This document shows, in pieces, positions 52,847 to 63,300 of a stretch of 64,000 nucleotides of DNA; position 1 is the stretch's first letter, and each line of letters begins with the position of its first letter. Under the pieces are notes generated by a model, which saw only the letters and a program-made list of their open reading frames with translations, searched no databases and had not been told where the DNA came from. The translations under genes were made by a program, and so were the position numbers. The stretch spans positions 62,001 to 126,000 of the forward strand of contig NZ_RSAA01000010.1 in NCBI RefSeq assembly GCF_003931915.1. The letters run 5' to 3'. This DNA comes from Saccharopolyspora rhizosphaerae (GTDB taxonomy: Bacteria > Actinomycetota > Actinomycetes > Mycobacteriales > Pseudonocardiaceae).

Positions 52847-53746
52847 ATGCACGTGGAGTTGAGGCACCTGGCGGGGTTCGTCGCGGTCGCCGAGGAACAG
52901 CACTTCGGCCGGGCTGCGGCGCGCCTGCACATCTCCCAATCTCCGTTGAGCCAGCAGATCCGCCTGCTGGAACGGGATCTGGGAACCACCCTGTTCGACC
53001 GCAGCACCAGGTCGGTGAAGCTCACGGCGGCCGGGGAAACGCTGCTGGGTCCGGCCCGGGAGGTGCTGGCGGCCGCGGCCGTGGCACGCCGCGCCGCACG
53101 GGCCGCCGGTCGAGGACAGGTGGGGCGGGTGTCGCTCGGGTTCGCAGGCACCAGCAGCGCGGTCACGCTGCCGATCCTGACCAGGGCCGTCACCGCCGAG
53201 CTGCCCGGCATCGAGTTCGTGCTGCAGGGTCCGTACTACTCGGGCGAGACCGTGGGCAGGGTCGCCGACGGAAGCCTCGACCTCGCCTTCGCCACGGTCA
53301 GCAACACCCGCGGCCTCCGCAACCGCGTCATCCGGCACGACCGGCTCGTGCTCGCCGTCGCCGACACCCACCCGCTGGCCGCCGAGGACGAGGTGACGCT
53401 GGGCGAGCTGGCCGACGAGCACTTCGTGACCTTCCCGGCCGCACGGGGGTCGGAGGTCCGCGAGCTCGGCGTGCGCTCGTGCCTCGAAGCCGGTTTCACC
53501 CCGCGCATCGTCCAGGAGGCTCCGGACTCGTTCACCCTCCTGGCGTTGGTCGGTGCCGGCGTCGGGATCGCCCTCACGGTCGAAGCCGCGCGCAGCATCG
53601 CCCTGGAGCACGTGGTCTTCGTCCCGCTCGCCGAGCCCGCAACGGTGCTGCCGGTCTCCCTGGTCTGGCGCGCAACGGACGAGTCCGCGGCGCTGCACGC
53701 CGTCCTGGACCTCGCGGAGGAGGTCCTGCCGACCGCACCCGCGTGA
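52847..53746 (+). CDS. LysR-type transcriptional regulator
   Basis: A 299-residue regulator: HTH in 1-60 (FVAVAEEQHFGRAAARLHISQSPLSQQIRLLERDLGTTLFDRS) and an effector domain from about 90. It resembles the LysR at 28771, both in the organic-acid-sensing branch. GAAGGACCG before the ATG at 52847 decides against upstream ATGs at 52811 and 52742. It diverges from the dehydrogenase-CoA-transferase operon, which it presumably controls. Convergent with cbbX. Confidence 0.92.
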   Translation: MHVELRHLAGFVAVAEEQHFGRAAARLHISQSPLSQQIRLLERDLGTTLFDRSTRSVKLTAAGETLLGPAREVLAAAAVARRAARAAGRGQVGRVSLGFAGTSSAVTLPILTRAVTAELPGIEFVLQGPYYSGETVGRVADGSLDLAFATVSNTRGLRNRVIRHDRLVLAVADTHPLAAEDEVTLGELADEHFVTFPAARGSEVRELGVRSCLEAGFTPRIVQEAPDSFTLLALVGAGVGIALTVEAARSIALEHVVFVPLAEPATVLPVSLVWRATDESAALHAVLDLAEEVLPTAPA

Positions 53747-53758
53747 TCCGCCGCCCGG

Positions 53759-54745
53759 TCAGTGCTCGCTCGACGCTCCCGCGAACACGCTGCTCCCGTA
53801 GATGTCCTCCGCGGTGATGGTGACGAGGTCTTCCTTCCTCAGTGGACGGTTCAGCGCCACCAGGCGCCGGGCCTGGCGCAGGCGGCTGCGCTCGATGGCG
53901 TTGCGCACGCTGCGCGCGTTGGAGAAGTTCGGCCGTTCCATCCGGCGGGTCAGGTACTCGGCGAAGACCTCGCGGGCGTGCTCGCTGAAGCGGAAGTTCT
54001 CCTCCGCGACCATGAGGTCCGCGATCTGCACCAGCTCGGCGTGGTCGTAGTCGTGGAACTCGATGTGGTGCGGAACGCGGGAGCTCAAGCCCGGGTTGGC
54101 CGAGAAGAACGTCGCCATGCGTTCCGGGTACCCGGCGAAGATGACCACCAGGTCGCTGTGCTCGTCCTCCATCTCGGTCAGCAGGATCTCGATGACCTCC
54201 TGGCCGTAGTCGCGCTCGTTGTCCGGGCGGAAGAGGTAGTAGGCCTCGTCGATGAACAGCACTCCGCCGGCCGCCCGCGCGAGCGCCTCCTTGGTCTTCG
54301 GTGCGGTGTGGCCGATGAACTGACCGACCAGGTCGTCGCGGGTCACCACGTGGACCCGCGGAGTCCTGATGTAGCCGAGGGCGTGCAGGATGGTCGCCAT
54401 CCGCATGGCCACGGTGGTCTTCCCGGTGCCGGGTCCTCCGGTGAAGCTCATGTGCAGGGTCGGGGTCGAGGAGGTGAGCCCGAACCGCTCGCGAGCGCGG
54501 TCGACCTGCAGCAAGGAGGCGATCTCGCGGACGCGCCGCTTGACCGGAGCCAGCCCGACCAGCTCGGCGTCGAGCGATGCCAGCGTCTCCGCGACCCGGG
54601 TCGCCGACTCGTCGGCCGAGAGGTCGAGCTCCGCGTCGTCACCGAGCGGTCTCGGTTCGGGCACGGCCGCCTCGGTGATCGGCGCGTCCGGCTCCGGGTC
54701 GGCCTGGGGAGGCCTCGGGAACCCGAAACCCGTGGGCTTCTCCAC
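53759..54745 (-). CDS. cbbX: Red-type RuBisCO activase CbbX
   Basis: A 328-residue AAA+ ATPase. Walker A GGPGTGKTT (103-111), Walker B LFIDEA (163-168) and the later FAGYPERM and GLSSRVPHHIEF segments are those of CbbX, which pulls the C-terminus of red-type RuBisCO large subunits to release inhibitory sugar phosphates. A Pro/Glu-rich N-terminal extension of about 45 residues is unusual compared with proteobacterial CbbX. GTG 54745 follows AGGAGGTGACGTC and lies four bases after the cbbS stop, so the three genes form one operon. Confidence 0.95.
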   Translation of the reverse strand: MEKPTGFGFPRPPQADPEPDAPITEAAVPEPRPLGDDAELDLSADESATRVAETLASLDAELVGLAPVKRRVREIASLLQVDRARERFGLTSSTPTLHMSFTGGPGTGKTTVAMRMATILHALGYIRTPRVHVVTRDDLVGQFIGHTAPKTKEALARAAGGVLFIDEAYYLFRPDNERDYGQEVIEILLTEMEDEHSDLVVIFAGYPERMATFFSANPGLSSRVPHHIEFHDYDHAELVQIADLMVAEENFRFSEHAREVFAEYLTRRMERPNFSNARSVRNAIERSRLRQARRLVALNRPLRKEDLVTITAEDIYGSSVFAGASSEH

Positions 54746-54749
54746 GACG

Positions 54750-55175
54750 TCACCTCCTCGCGTAGCGAGCACCGGCCGGTTCCTCTGTGGCGTAGGACTT
54801 CACGGTGTACCGCTGGGTGCGTCCCGTCGCCTCCTGGCGTTCGACGAGGAAACCCGGATCCTCCTGCGGCCTTTGGACGAGGAAGTGCAGCGCGGTCGAC
54901 TGCCTGCCCAGGCTGGCGTCGTAGGCGAGCACCCGCACGTAGTGCTGCGGGTACGCGGCGCGGCACTCGTTGATCTGCGCGAGGACACCGTCGGGCTCGA
55001 CCAGGTCGAACATCGGCAAGCCCCACATCTCCCAGTAGACGTTGCGCGGGTGCGGGTCGTCGGTGTGCTCGACCGAGACCGGCCACCCCTGGGACAGGGC
55101 GTACTTCACCTGGGCCGCGATCTCCTCGTCGGTGAGGTCGGGCAGGTACGAGAACGTTCCGTAGCGGAGTTGCAT
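54750..55175 (-). CDS. cbbS: RuBisCO small subunit
   Basis: A 141-residue form I small subunit ([62 protein letters not shown]). It caps the L8 core to make L8S8. The length and C-terminal extension are those of red-type enzymes. ATG 55175 follows AGGAGCACGCC; the large-subunit stop is 25 bases upstream. Confidence 0.96.
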   Translation of the reverse strand: MQLRYGTFSYLPDLTDEEIAAQVKYALSQGWPVSVEHTDDPHPRNVYWEMWGLPMFDLVEPDGVLAQINECRAAYPQHYVRVLAYDASLGRQSTALHFLVQRPQEDPGFLVERQEATGRTQRYTVKSYATEEPAGARYARR

Positions 55176-55200
55176 GGCGTGCTCCTGCCTCAGTGGTGGG

Positions 55201-56760
<1,560 letters not shown>

Positions 56761-56762
56761 CT

Positions 56763-57674
56763 ATGACGATCCCTGCCGACCTGCCGGCCGCCGCCACCTG
56801 GGGGCGGCTGCACACCTTCATGGCGGTCCACGAGACGGGCAGCGTGAAAGCCGCCGCGGAAGCGCTGCACGTGACACCACCCGCGGTCTCCGCCGCCATC
56901 GCGGCTCTGGAGGTCGCCCTCGGGACGGCGCTGTTCGCGAAGTCCGGACGAGGCATCGTGCCCACCGACGCCGGCGAGACCTTCGCGAGCTACGTGCGCA
57001 AGCTCCAGGGCCTGCTCGCCGAAGCGGCCAGCGCGGTGCAGGACGCGGACCGCGGTCGCGTGCGGATCGGCGCCGTCGCGACGGCCAGCGAGTACGTCCT
57101 GCCGCGGCTGATCGCGTCGTTCGCGGCGGAACACCCGCAGGTCGAGCTGTCCCTGTCGGTCCGGCCGCGGGAGGAGCTGTTCTCGCTGGCCTCCGACCAC
57201 GCCGTCGACGTGGTGCTCGCCGGGCGTCCGCCGCGCGGCTCCGGGCTGGTGACCCGAGCGCGGCGGCCCAACCGCTTGGTCGTCGTCGGCAAGCCGGGGG
57301 TGCGCGGTGACCCGTTGCGGATGACCTGGCTGCTCACCGCCGTGGGCTCGGGCACCCGGGACACGGCCCTGGCGCTGCTCACCCGCCTGCAGGCAGCACC
57401 GCCGCTGCTGACCCTCGGCACCTCCGGTGCCGCGGTCGCCGCCGCGCGCGAGGGCCTCGGCGTCACGCTGGTCCACGAGGAGGCCGTGCGGGAGCAGCTG
57501 GAGGCCGGGGACCTCGCGTCCTCCCCCGTGACGGGAACTCCGCTCGACCGCCCGTGGCACCTGTGCACCTCCCCGGATCCGACCGCGGCGACCCGGCTGT
57601 TCCTCGAGCACGTGTGCGCGTCCGACGCGGTGGGTGCGGCGGCGTTTCACACCCGGCACCGCCCCGAGGGGTGA
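56763..57674 (+). CDS. cbbR: LysR-type regulator CbbR
   Basis: A 303-residue LysR protein: HTH in about 10-70 (RLHTFMAVHETGSVKAAAEALHVTPPAVSAAIAALEVALGTALF) and an effector domain from about 100. Its position opposite cbbLSX identifies it as CbbR, which activates Calvin-cycle genes in response to metabolites such as ribulose bisphosphate or NADPH. The plus-strand aldolase gene follows closely, so the regulator and aldolase may share a transcript. Confidence 0.92.
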   Translation: MTIPADLPAAATWGRLHTFMAVHETGSVKAAAEALHVTPPAVSAAIAALEVALGTALFAKSGRGIVPTDAGETFASYVRKLQGLLAEAASAVQDADRGRVRIGAVATASEYVLPRLIASFAAEHPQVELSLSVRPREELFSLASDHAVDVVLAGRPPRGSGLVTRARRPNRLVVVGKPGVRGDPLRMTWLLTAVGSGTRDTALALLTRLQAAPPLLTLGTSGAAVAAAREGLGVTLVHEEAVREQLEAGDLASSPVTGTPLDRPWHLCTSPDPTAATRLFLEHVCASDAVGAAAFHTRHRPEG

Positions 57675-57700
57675 GCACGCGGAACGGAGCGGCTCGGACC

Positions 57701-58720
57701 ATGCTGAGCATGACGACTTCCACCAGCACCGTGCCCGCCCTGGCAGCGACCGCTGAGCAGATGACGTGCCGAGGACGCGGCATCCTCGCCGCCGACGAGT
57801 CGATCAAGACCATGTCGGCCCGCTTGCAGGCCGAGGGGATCGCCGCGAACGAGACGACCCGGCGCGACTACCGCGAACTGCTGCTGACCACCGAACGGTT
57901 GTCCGACTCGATCAGCGGGATCATCCTGTGCGACGAGACGTTCGGCCAACGCCTCAGCGACGGTCGCACGTTCCCCGAGGCCGCGCGCGATGCAGGACTC
58001 CTGCCCGGCATCAAGGTCGACACCGGCACCACCCCGCTGCCGGGACTCGGTGGGGCGCTCATCACCGAGGGCCTCGACGGGCTGGGCACCCGGCTGGCGT
58101 CCTACGCCGCACGCGGAGCCGCCTTCGCCAAGTGGCGTGCCGTGTTCGACGTCCGGACGATCACCACTCACAGCGCCCGCGCCAACGGCCACGCCCTCGC
58201 CCGGTACGCCGCGCTGTGCCAGGAGCACGGGATCGTCCCGATCGTCGAGCCGGAAGTGCTCTGCAACGGCGACCACGGCCTGGCGGAGTCCGCTCGCGCA
58301 ACGCACCTCGCCCTCGCCAGCGTGTTCGACGAGCTCGAGCTCAGCGGGGTCGCCCTGCGCGGGCTCGTGCTCAAGCCGAACTTCGTGACGCCCGGTCTGG
58401 GAGCTCCAGCGGCCCCGGCCTCCACGGTCGCGGCCGCAACACTGGAAGTGCTCAGCGGCACCGTTCCGCCCGCCGTGCCCGGGATCGCCTTCCTGTCCGG
58501 CGGACACCCGACCGCAGATGCCTGCGCGTTCCTCGCCGAGCTCGACGCCACCACCGAGCGCCCGTGGCAGGTCACCTTCTCCTTCGGCCGAGCGCTGGTC
58601 AGCGACGCGCTGCGCACCTGGGCCGGCGACGCGGCGCACACCGCCGCGGCCCAGGGCGCGCTGCGCGCCAACTGCCGCCACGCCGCAGAAGCCACGAGCC
58701 GCCCTCCCGCAACCCTGTGA
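57701..58720 (+). CDS. Class I fructose-bisphosphate aldolase
   Basis: A Schiff-base aldolase of about 339 residues. GRGILAADES (25-34), EPEVL (183-187) and the lysine K225 in LVLKPNFVTPG mark the class I family. It condenses triose phosphates to fructose bisphosphate in the Calvin cycle. The start is uncertain: ATG 57701 or 57710, or GTG 57671 that overlaps the cbbR stop in GTGA; none has a strong ribosome site. A class I enzyme within a bacterial cbb locus, rather than the usual class II, is noteworthy. Confidence 0.93.
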   Translation: MLSMTTSTSTVPALAATAEQMTCRGRGILAADESIKTMSARLQAEGIAANETTRRDYRELLLTTERLSDSISGIILCDETFGQRLSDGRTFPEAARDAGLLPGIKVDTGTTPLPGLGGALITEGLDGLGTRLASYAARGAAFAKWRAVFDVRTITTHSARANGHALARYAALCQEHGIVPIVEPEVLCNGDHGLAESARATHLALASVFDELELSGVALRGLVLKPNFVTPGLGAPAAPASTVAAATLEVLSGTVPPAVPGIAFLSGGHPTADACAFLAELDATTERPWQVTFSFGRALVSDALRTWAGDAAHTAAAQGALRANCRHAAEATSRPPATL

Positions 58721-58840
58721 ACCACGAACTGCTGACCACTGGAACCGAGCCACCCGTCCAGGCGTCCCGCGCCCCGCAGAGCCCGTCGAATTCCGCGCGA
58801 ACCTCGACGAGGAACTTCGGGCGTCGCGTCCACCGAGGCC

Positions 58841-58950
58841 GCCACAGGGTCTGAGCGGGGTTCTCGTGGCGACCACGCCGGTGCAGCGCGTGTTCGCGTG
58901 CTCGAGGTGCGGCGCGCGGAGTCGCTCAGGTCCTGCCGCCCGCACCGTCA
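58841..58950 (+). repeat. Dispersed intergenic repeat, copy 2
   Basis: Homologous to 33131-33247: GGTCTGAGCGGGG, TCGTGGCGA, ACGCCGGTGC, TGCTCGAGG-GCGGCGCGCGGAG, GTCCTGCCGCCCGCACCGTCA. It fills most of the 244-base gap between the aldolase and histidine-kinase genes and has no open frame of its own. Confidence 0.55.
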
Positions 58951-58964
58951 CGCGGACGATCCCG

Positions 58965-60137
58965 CTAGAGCGGGACTTCGACGAGGACGGTGGTTCCGCG
59001 GCCGGGTTGGGACTCGACGCGCAAGGACGCTTCGATGATGGCGCAGCGCTCGACGAGGGAGCTGAGGCCGAAGTGCTGCGCCCCGCCAGCGTCCGCGCTG
59101 CGCGCCTGGCGGCGTTCCACCGGGTCGAAGCCCTTGCCGTCGTCGGTGCAGCCGAGCACGATCGAGCCGCCGACCCGGCGCAGCGAGAGCACGATGCGGT
59201 CCGCTTCGGCGTGCTTGACCGCGTTGGACACGGCTTCCTGCACGATCCGGTAGAGCGCCGCGGCCGCGTGGTCGGGGATGTCGTCGGTGGCCACCGAGGG
59301 ATCCACCACGAGCTCGATCGACGGCCCGTCGTCCCGGGTGGCCATCTGCACCAGCGACTCCATCGCCGCCACCAGGCCGAGGTCGTCGAGGACCAGGCTG
59401 TGCAGGCCCGAGATGGCGGCCCGCGTCTGCGAATAGGCCATGTCGGCCAGCTCGCGCGCGCTCACCAGCTCGGCCCGCGCGCGCTCCAGCGCCTGCGCCC
59501 GCGCCGGATCGTCCGCGTCGTCGTGCGCGGCGAACTCGGAGACGGTCAGGTCGGCGGCGGAGAGGTGGAACGACATCGACGCCAACGCGGTGGTCACCCC
59601 GTCGTGCAAGTCGAACGCGATCCGGCGCCGCTCCGCCTCCTGCGCCGAGATGGCCTGCTTGACGAGCCGGTCGCGCTCGGTGCGGTGCCGGTTGACCGCC
59701 CGCCACAACTGCTCGGCGTGCACCCGCAGGCCCAGCACGGTCGCGAAGGACCGCGCGTGCGCGAGGTCGTCCTGCCCGAACGGCCGCTGCGGACTGCGGT
59801 GGACGGCCAGGACGCCCACCACTCCGGCCTCCTCGTCGAGCCCGCGCAGCGGCAGGCACATCCGCGCCACGGTCTGCTGATCCTCCAGCCCCAGCAGCTG
59901 GCGGTGCAGCGCGTTGCGGGGTGAGTCCGATCCGATCAGGAGCGGTTCTCCGGTGCGGGCAACCCGGCCCGTGACTCCGAAGCCGACCTGCAGCTTCAGG
60001 CAGCTCGCGGAGGGGTGCTCGGGCCACATCTCGGCGACGCTGAGGTCCTGGCCCTCGACGGCGTAGAGCAGCACGCCGTCGGCCTCGAACAGCCCTGCGA
60101 GCTCCGCGGCGCTGGGGACCGAGCTGCCGGGCCTCAA
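58965..60137 (-). CDS. GAF-domain histidine kinase (NarL/HisKA_3 type)
   Basis: A 390-residue soluble sensor kinase: GAF domain (about 10-145), dimerisation helix with H178 in EAERRRIAFDLHDG as the phosphorylated residue, and HATPase domain with VQEAVSNAVKHAEAD (N box), DDGKGFD and GRGTTVLVEVPL. No membrane span, so it senses an internal signal through GAF. The start is a TTG at 60137 in a 4-base overlap with the response regulator stop, following GGGAGGGCCTG. The pair lies inside the cbb region and may tune it to redox or energy state, which is inference. Confidence 0.9.
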   Translation of the reverse strand: MRPGSSVPSAAELAGLFEADGVLLYAVEGQDLSVAEMWPEHPSASCLKLQVGFGVTGRVARTGEPLLIGSDSPRNALHRQLLGLEDQQTVARMCLPLRGLDEEAGVVGVLAVHRSPQRPFGQDDLAHARSFATVLGLRVHAEQLWRAVNRHRTERDRLVKQAISAQEAERRRIAFDLHDGVTTALASMSFHLSAADLTVSEFAAHDDADDPARAQALERARAELVSARELADMAYSQTRAAISGLHSLVLDDLGLVAAMESLVQMATRDDGPSIELVVDPSVATDDIPDHAAAALYRIVQEAVSNAVKHAEADRIVLSLRRVGGSIVLGCTDDGKGFDPVERRQARSADAGGAQHFGLSSLVERCAIIEASLRVESQPGRGTTVLVEVPL

Positions 60138-60802
60138 CGGAACAGGCCCTCCCGCAACGCGACCGCGATGGCTCCGCTGCGGTCAGCGACGCCCAGCTTC
60201 CGGTAGAGGCCGCGGACGTGGGACTTCACGGTGTCCTCGCTGACCACGAGCTTGCTCGCGACCGCCCTGTTCGAATGGCCCGCGACCAGCAGTTCCAGCA
60301 CTTCCGACTCGCGCTGGGTGAGGCCGAGGTGGGCACCGGACCAGAACTCCCCGGCGTGCAGCCGCGCGGCTGAGAGCGCCACCCGACCGGCCAGCGCGGG
60401 GTCGACGACGGTCTCGCCCTCGCGGACCCTCCGCAGGTGTCCGACCAGCTCCTGGCCGTCGATGCGCTTGAGGATGTAGCCGGAGGCACCGACCCGCAGG
60501 GCCTGGTAGAGGTAGTGCTCGTCGTCGTAGACGGTCAGCAGCACGACCTTGGTGTCCGGGTGCTCCGTGGTGATCTGGCGGCACAGGTCCAAACCGCTCT
60601 CCTTGCCGATGCGCACGTCGCACAGCACGACATCGGGCTTCTGCTCCACGACCACCGCGAGCGCCTCCGCAGCGGTCGTCACCTGCCCCGCGATCGACAC
60701 CTCGTCGGGGAAGTGGCCGAGCATCGCACCGAGCCCGTGCAACACCATCTCGTGGTCGTCGACGAGCACCAAGCGCTGGGGTTCCGGGGACGACGCCGTC
60801 AT
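60134..60802 (-). CDS. NarL/LuxR-family response regulator
   Basis: A 222-residue regulator: receiver domain (about 10-125) with acidic D15, D16 and phospho-acceptor D62, then a LuxR-type HTH (about 155-215; LTQRESEVLELLVAGHSNRAVASKLVVSEDTVKSHV). It is the partner of the kinase encoded directly after it. Targets unknown; the nearest candidates are prk-fbp upstream and cbbLSX. Confidence 0.93.
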   Translation of the reverse strand: MTASSPEPQRLVLVDDHEMVLHGLGAMLGHFPDEVSIAGQVTTAAEALAVVVEQKPDVVLCDVRIGKESGLDLCRQITTEHPDTKVVLLTVYDDEHYLYQALRVGASGYILKRIDGQELVGHLRRVREGETVVDPALAGRVALSAARLHAGEFWSGAHLGLTQRESEVLELLVAGHSNRAVASKLVVSEDTVKSHVRGLYRKLGVADRSGAIAVALREGLFR

Positions 60803-60844
60803 GTGCCAAGCCTACGGCGGAGGAACGTCCAGGCACATCCGGAA

Positions 60845-60880
60845 GTCACCGGCCACCGCACGCCTGCGATCGCCGGTGAC
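60845..60880. repeat. Inverted repeat between prk and response regulator
   Basis: GTCACCGGC (60845-60853) and GCCGGTGAC (60872-60880) are perfect 9-bp arms with an 18-base loop. It follows prk by about 100 bases and precedes the regulator gene, so it may be a terminator for prk or an operator. Confidence 0.4.
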
Positions 60881-60979
60881 GGCTGCTCCGAGGAGGGCAG
60901 CGACCACGTGACCACCTCCTCCCGGTCGCCCGACCGGAGGTGCCCCCGGACCCGGACGTCGGGCCTCGCGCTGCTCCGG

Positions 60980-61855
60980 TCATCGGGCCTTGTCGCGACG
61001 TTCGAAGAGCCGCCAGAGCATCGGCGTGAAGATCAGCTGCATCGCCAGGTCCATCTTGCCGCCGGGGCAGACGATCGTGTTCGGCCGCGACATGAACGAG
61101 CCGTGCAGCATCGAGAGCAGGTAGGGGAAGTCGATCCCGCGCGGGTTGGCGAAGCGGATGACGAGCATGGACTCGTCCGGGGTCGGAATCGTCCTGGCGA
61201 TGAACGGGTTCGAGGTGTCGACCACCGGAACTCGTTGGAAGTTCACGTGTGTCCGGGAGAACTGCGGGCACATGTAGTGCACGTAGTCGTGCATCCGCCG
61301 CAAGATGGTCTCGGTGACCGCCTCGGTCGTGTAGCCCCGCTTCGCCTTGTCCCGGTGCAACTTCTGGATCCACTCGAGGTTGACCACGGGAACGACGCCG
61401 ATCAGCAGGTCGGCGTGCTGGGCGACGTCGACCTCCTCGGTGACCACCGCGCCGTGCAGCCCTTCGTAGAAGAGCAGGTCGGTGTCGGGCCGGATCGCCT
61501 CCCACGGGGTGAACGTGCCCGGTTCCTGGCCGTACCGAGCCGCTTCCGCCTCGTTGTGGAGGTACTTGCGCACCTTGCCGGTGCCGCTCCCGCCGTACTC
61601 GCGGAACAGCTCCTCCAACTCCTCGAAGAGGTTGGACTCGGGGCCGAAGTGGCTGAAGGTGTGGTCCCCCTCGGCGATCGCCCGTGCCATCTCACCCTTC
61701 ATGGCCATCCGGTCGTAGCGGTGGAAGCTGTCGCCTTCGACGAAGGCGGCGTCGATCCCTTCCCGGCGGAAGATCTGCTCGAAGGTGCGCATCACCGAGG
61801 TGGTCCCGGCGCCGGAGGACCCGGTGATGGCGACGACTGGGTGCTTGACGGACAT
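60980..61855 (-). CDS. prk: Phosphoribulokinase
   Basis: A 291-residue ATP-dependent kinase making ribulose-1,5-bisphosphate, the substrate of RuBisCO. Walker A is GSSGAGTTS (12-20); VEGDSFHRYDR and the Y-rich C-terminal half match the short bacterial (octameric) class I enzymes found with form I RuBisCO. ATG start after GGAGGAACC. It follows fbp by 15 bases, so the two form an operon. Confirms a working Calvin cycle with cbbLS. Confidence 0.96.
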   Translation of the reverse strand: MSVKHPVVAITGSSGAGTTSVMRTFEQIFRREGIDAAFVEGDSFHRYDRMAMKGEMARAIAEGDHTFSHFGPESNLFEELEELFREYGGSGTGKVRKYLHNEAEAARYGQEPGTFTPWEAIRPDTDLLFYEGLHGAVVTEEVDVAQHADLLIGVVPVVNLEWIQKLHRDKAKRGYTTEAVTETILRRMHDYVHYMCPQFSRTHVNFQRVPVVDTSNPFIARTIPTPDESMLVIRFANPRGIDFPYLLSMLHGSFMSRPNTIVCPGGKMDLAMQLIFTPMLWRLFERRDKAR

Positions 61856-61870
61856 GGTTCCTCCAGCGGG

Positions 61871-62926
61871 TCAGACGGGGTGGAACAGGCCGCGCGCGCC
61901 GTACAGCGGGTTCCAGTTCCACGTCGGCTCGTTCGTGTCCTCGGTCGGCTCGGAGTGGTAGCGGATGATGCGTTCGACCTCCTCGCGTGAGCCGAAGACG
62001 AAGCCGACGCACTCGTCCAGGCCCTCCGGTTCCACTTCGAGGAGGCGTTCCACGCCCGTCGTGGCCAGACCACCTGCCTGCTCGATCAGGAATCCGATCG
62101 GGTTCGCCGCGCGGAGGAGCCGAAGACGGCCCGCCTCCTCGATGACCGCGTCTCCCGGCGTGTACATGAACACGCCGCCCCGCGTGAGGATCCGGTGGGC
62201 CTCGGCCACCAGCGAGGCCACCCACCGCATGGTGAAGTCCTTCTCACGCGGACCGCCGGAGCCTTGCAGGGCTTCGTCGATGTAGCGCTTGACCGCGGCG
62301 TCCCAGGAACGGCGGTGGGCGGTGTTGACCGCGTACTCTGAGGTCCCCTCCGGCACCTCGACGCCCCGGCGGGTCAGGAAGAACTCGCCGAGGTCCGGGT
62401 CGAGGGTGAAGGCCTGCACCCCTGCCCCGACGGTGAGCACGAGCACCGTCGACGGGCCGTAGAGCGCGTACCCGGCGGCCACCTGCTCCGTCCCCGGTTG
62501 CAGGAAGTCCTCGACGCGGGCGTCATCCCCGGGCTCTCGCGCCCTCAGGATCGAGAAGATGCTGCCCGCCGAGACGTTGACGTCGAGGTTCGGCGACCCG
62601 TCGAGCGGCTCGAACACCAACAGGTACTTGCCGCGCGGGAACTCGGCCGGGATCGTGTGGGGCTCAGCCGAAGCCAGGCCGGCGAGCTGGCCACCCCACT
62701 CGTTGGTGCGCCGGAAGATCTCGGTGGCGAGCAGCTCGCCCTGCCCGTCGACCGCCCCCGCGCTGCCGAGGACTCCCGTGAGCGTGCCGGAGGCGATCCG
62801 CTTCGAGATAGCCTTGCAGGCCAGCGCCACGTCGAGGACCAGCGAGTTGAGCTCACCGCTCGATCCGGGATGGCGCCGGCGTTCCTCGATGAGGTACTGG
62901 GTCAACGTCGAGCGCTCAGTCAGCAT
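61871..62926 (-). CDS. fbp: Fructose-1,6-bisphosphatase class I
   Basis: A 351-residue phosphatase. Metal-binding FEPLDGSPNLDVNVSAGSIFSIL (about 105-127) and the substrate block GGVFMYTPGDA and EQAGGLATTG are those of class I FBPases. It regenerates sugar phosphates and may also serve as sedoheptulose bisphosphatase. First gene of the fbp-prk operon; ATG is followed closely by TEARSTLTQYL-like LTERSTLTQYL, the usual family start. Confidence 0.95.
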   Translation of the reverse strand: MLTERSTLTQYLIEERRRHPGSSGELNSLVLDVALACKAISKRIASGTLTGVLGSAGAVDGQGELLATEIFRRTNEWGGQLAGLASAEPHTIPAEFPRGKYLLVFEPLDGSPNLDVNVSAGSIFSILRAREPGDDARVEDFLQPGTEQVAAGYALYGPSTVLVLTVGAGVQAFTLDPDLGEFFLTRRGVEVPEGTSEYAVNTAHRRSWDAAVKRYIDEALQGSGGPREKDFTMRWVASLVAEAHRILTRGGVFMYTPGDAVIEEAGRLRLLRAANPIGFLIEQAGGLATTGVERLLEVEPEGLDECVGFVFGSREEVERIIRYHSEPTEDTNEPTWNWNPLYGARGLFHPV

Positions 62927-63300
62927 CTCACCACTCCTGACTCACGACACGGGCGTACCTCCAGCCCAGCAGCCAGGCCCGCGGCGGCCATCCACCCGAG
63001 GGGTGACCGGGAGGGTGGTTGCCGGAGGGACGGAAGTCCCCTTGACATCCCCGCAGCTCAGGAGCCACGCCGACGCCGCCACGCGCGCGTGGAGCGCGCG
63101 ACGGCAGCGGCGGGAGCGGCGAGGACGGCTCCGGTTGTCAGGAGCGCGCCAGGTGCGGTGAACGTCCTGGTGGGACGAGCGTCAGAGCTCGGTGACAACT
63201 GGCGGCAACACGTTGCCGCGCCTCACGTGACGTCCGTAGCTTCTGCCGTCAACGGATCGCCTCGGGTCCCGTGCCCACGCACTCACGAAGGGGAGCGACG
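62927..63300. other. Divergent intergenic region
   Basis: About 370 bases between fbp and a glycoside hydrolase gene. Several GC-rich short repeats (CGCGCGTGGAGCGCGCG near 63082) but no supported gene. Likely carries both promoters. Confidence 0.4.
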
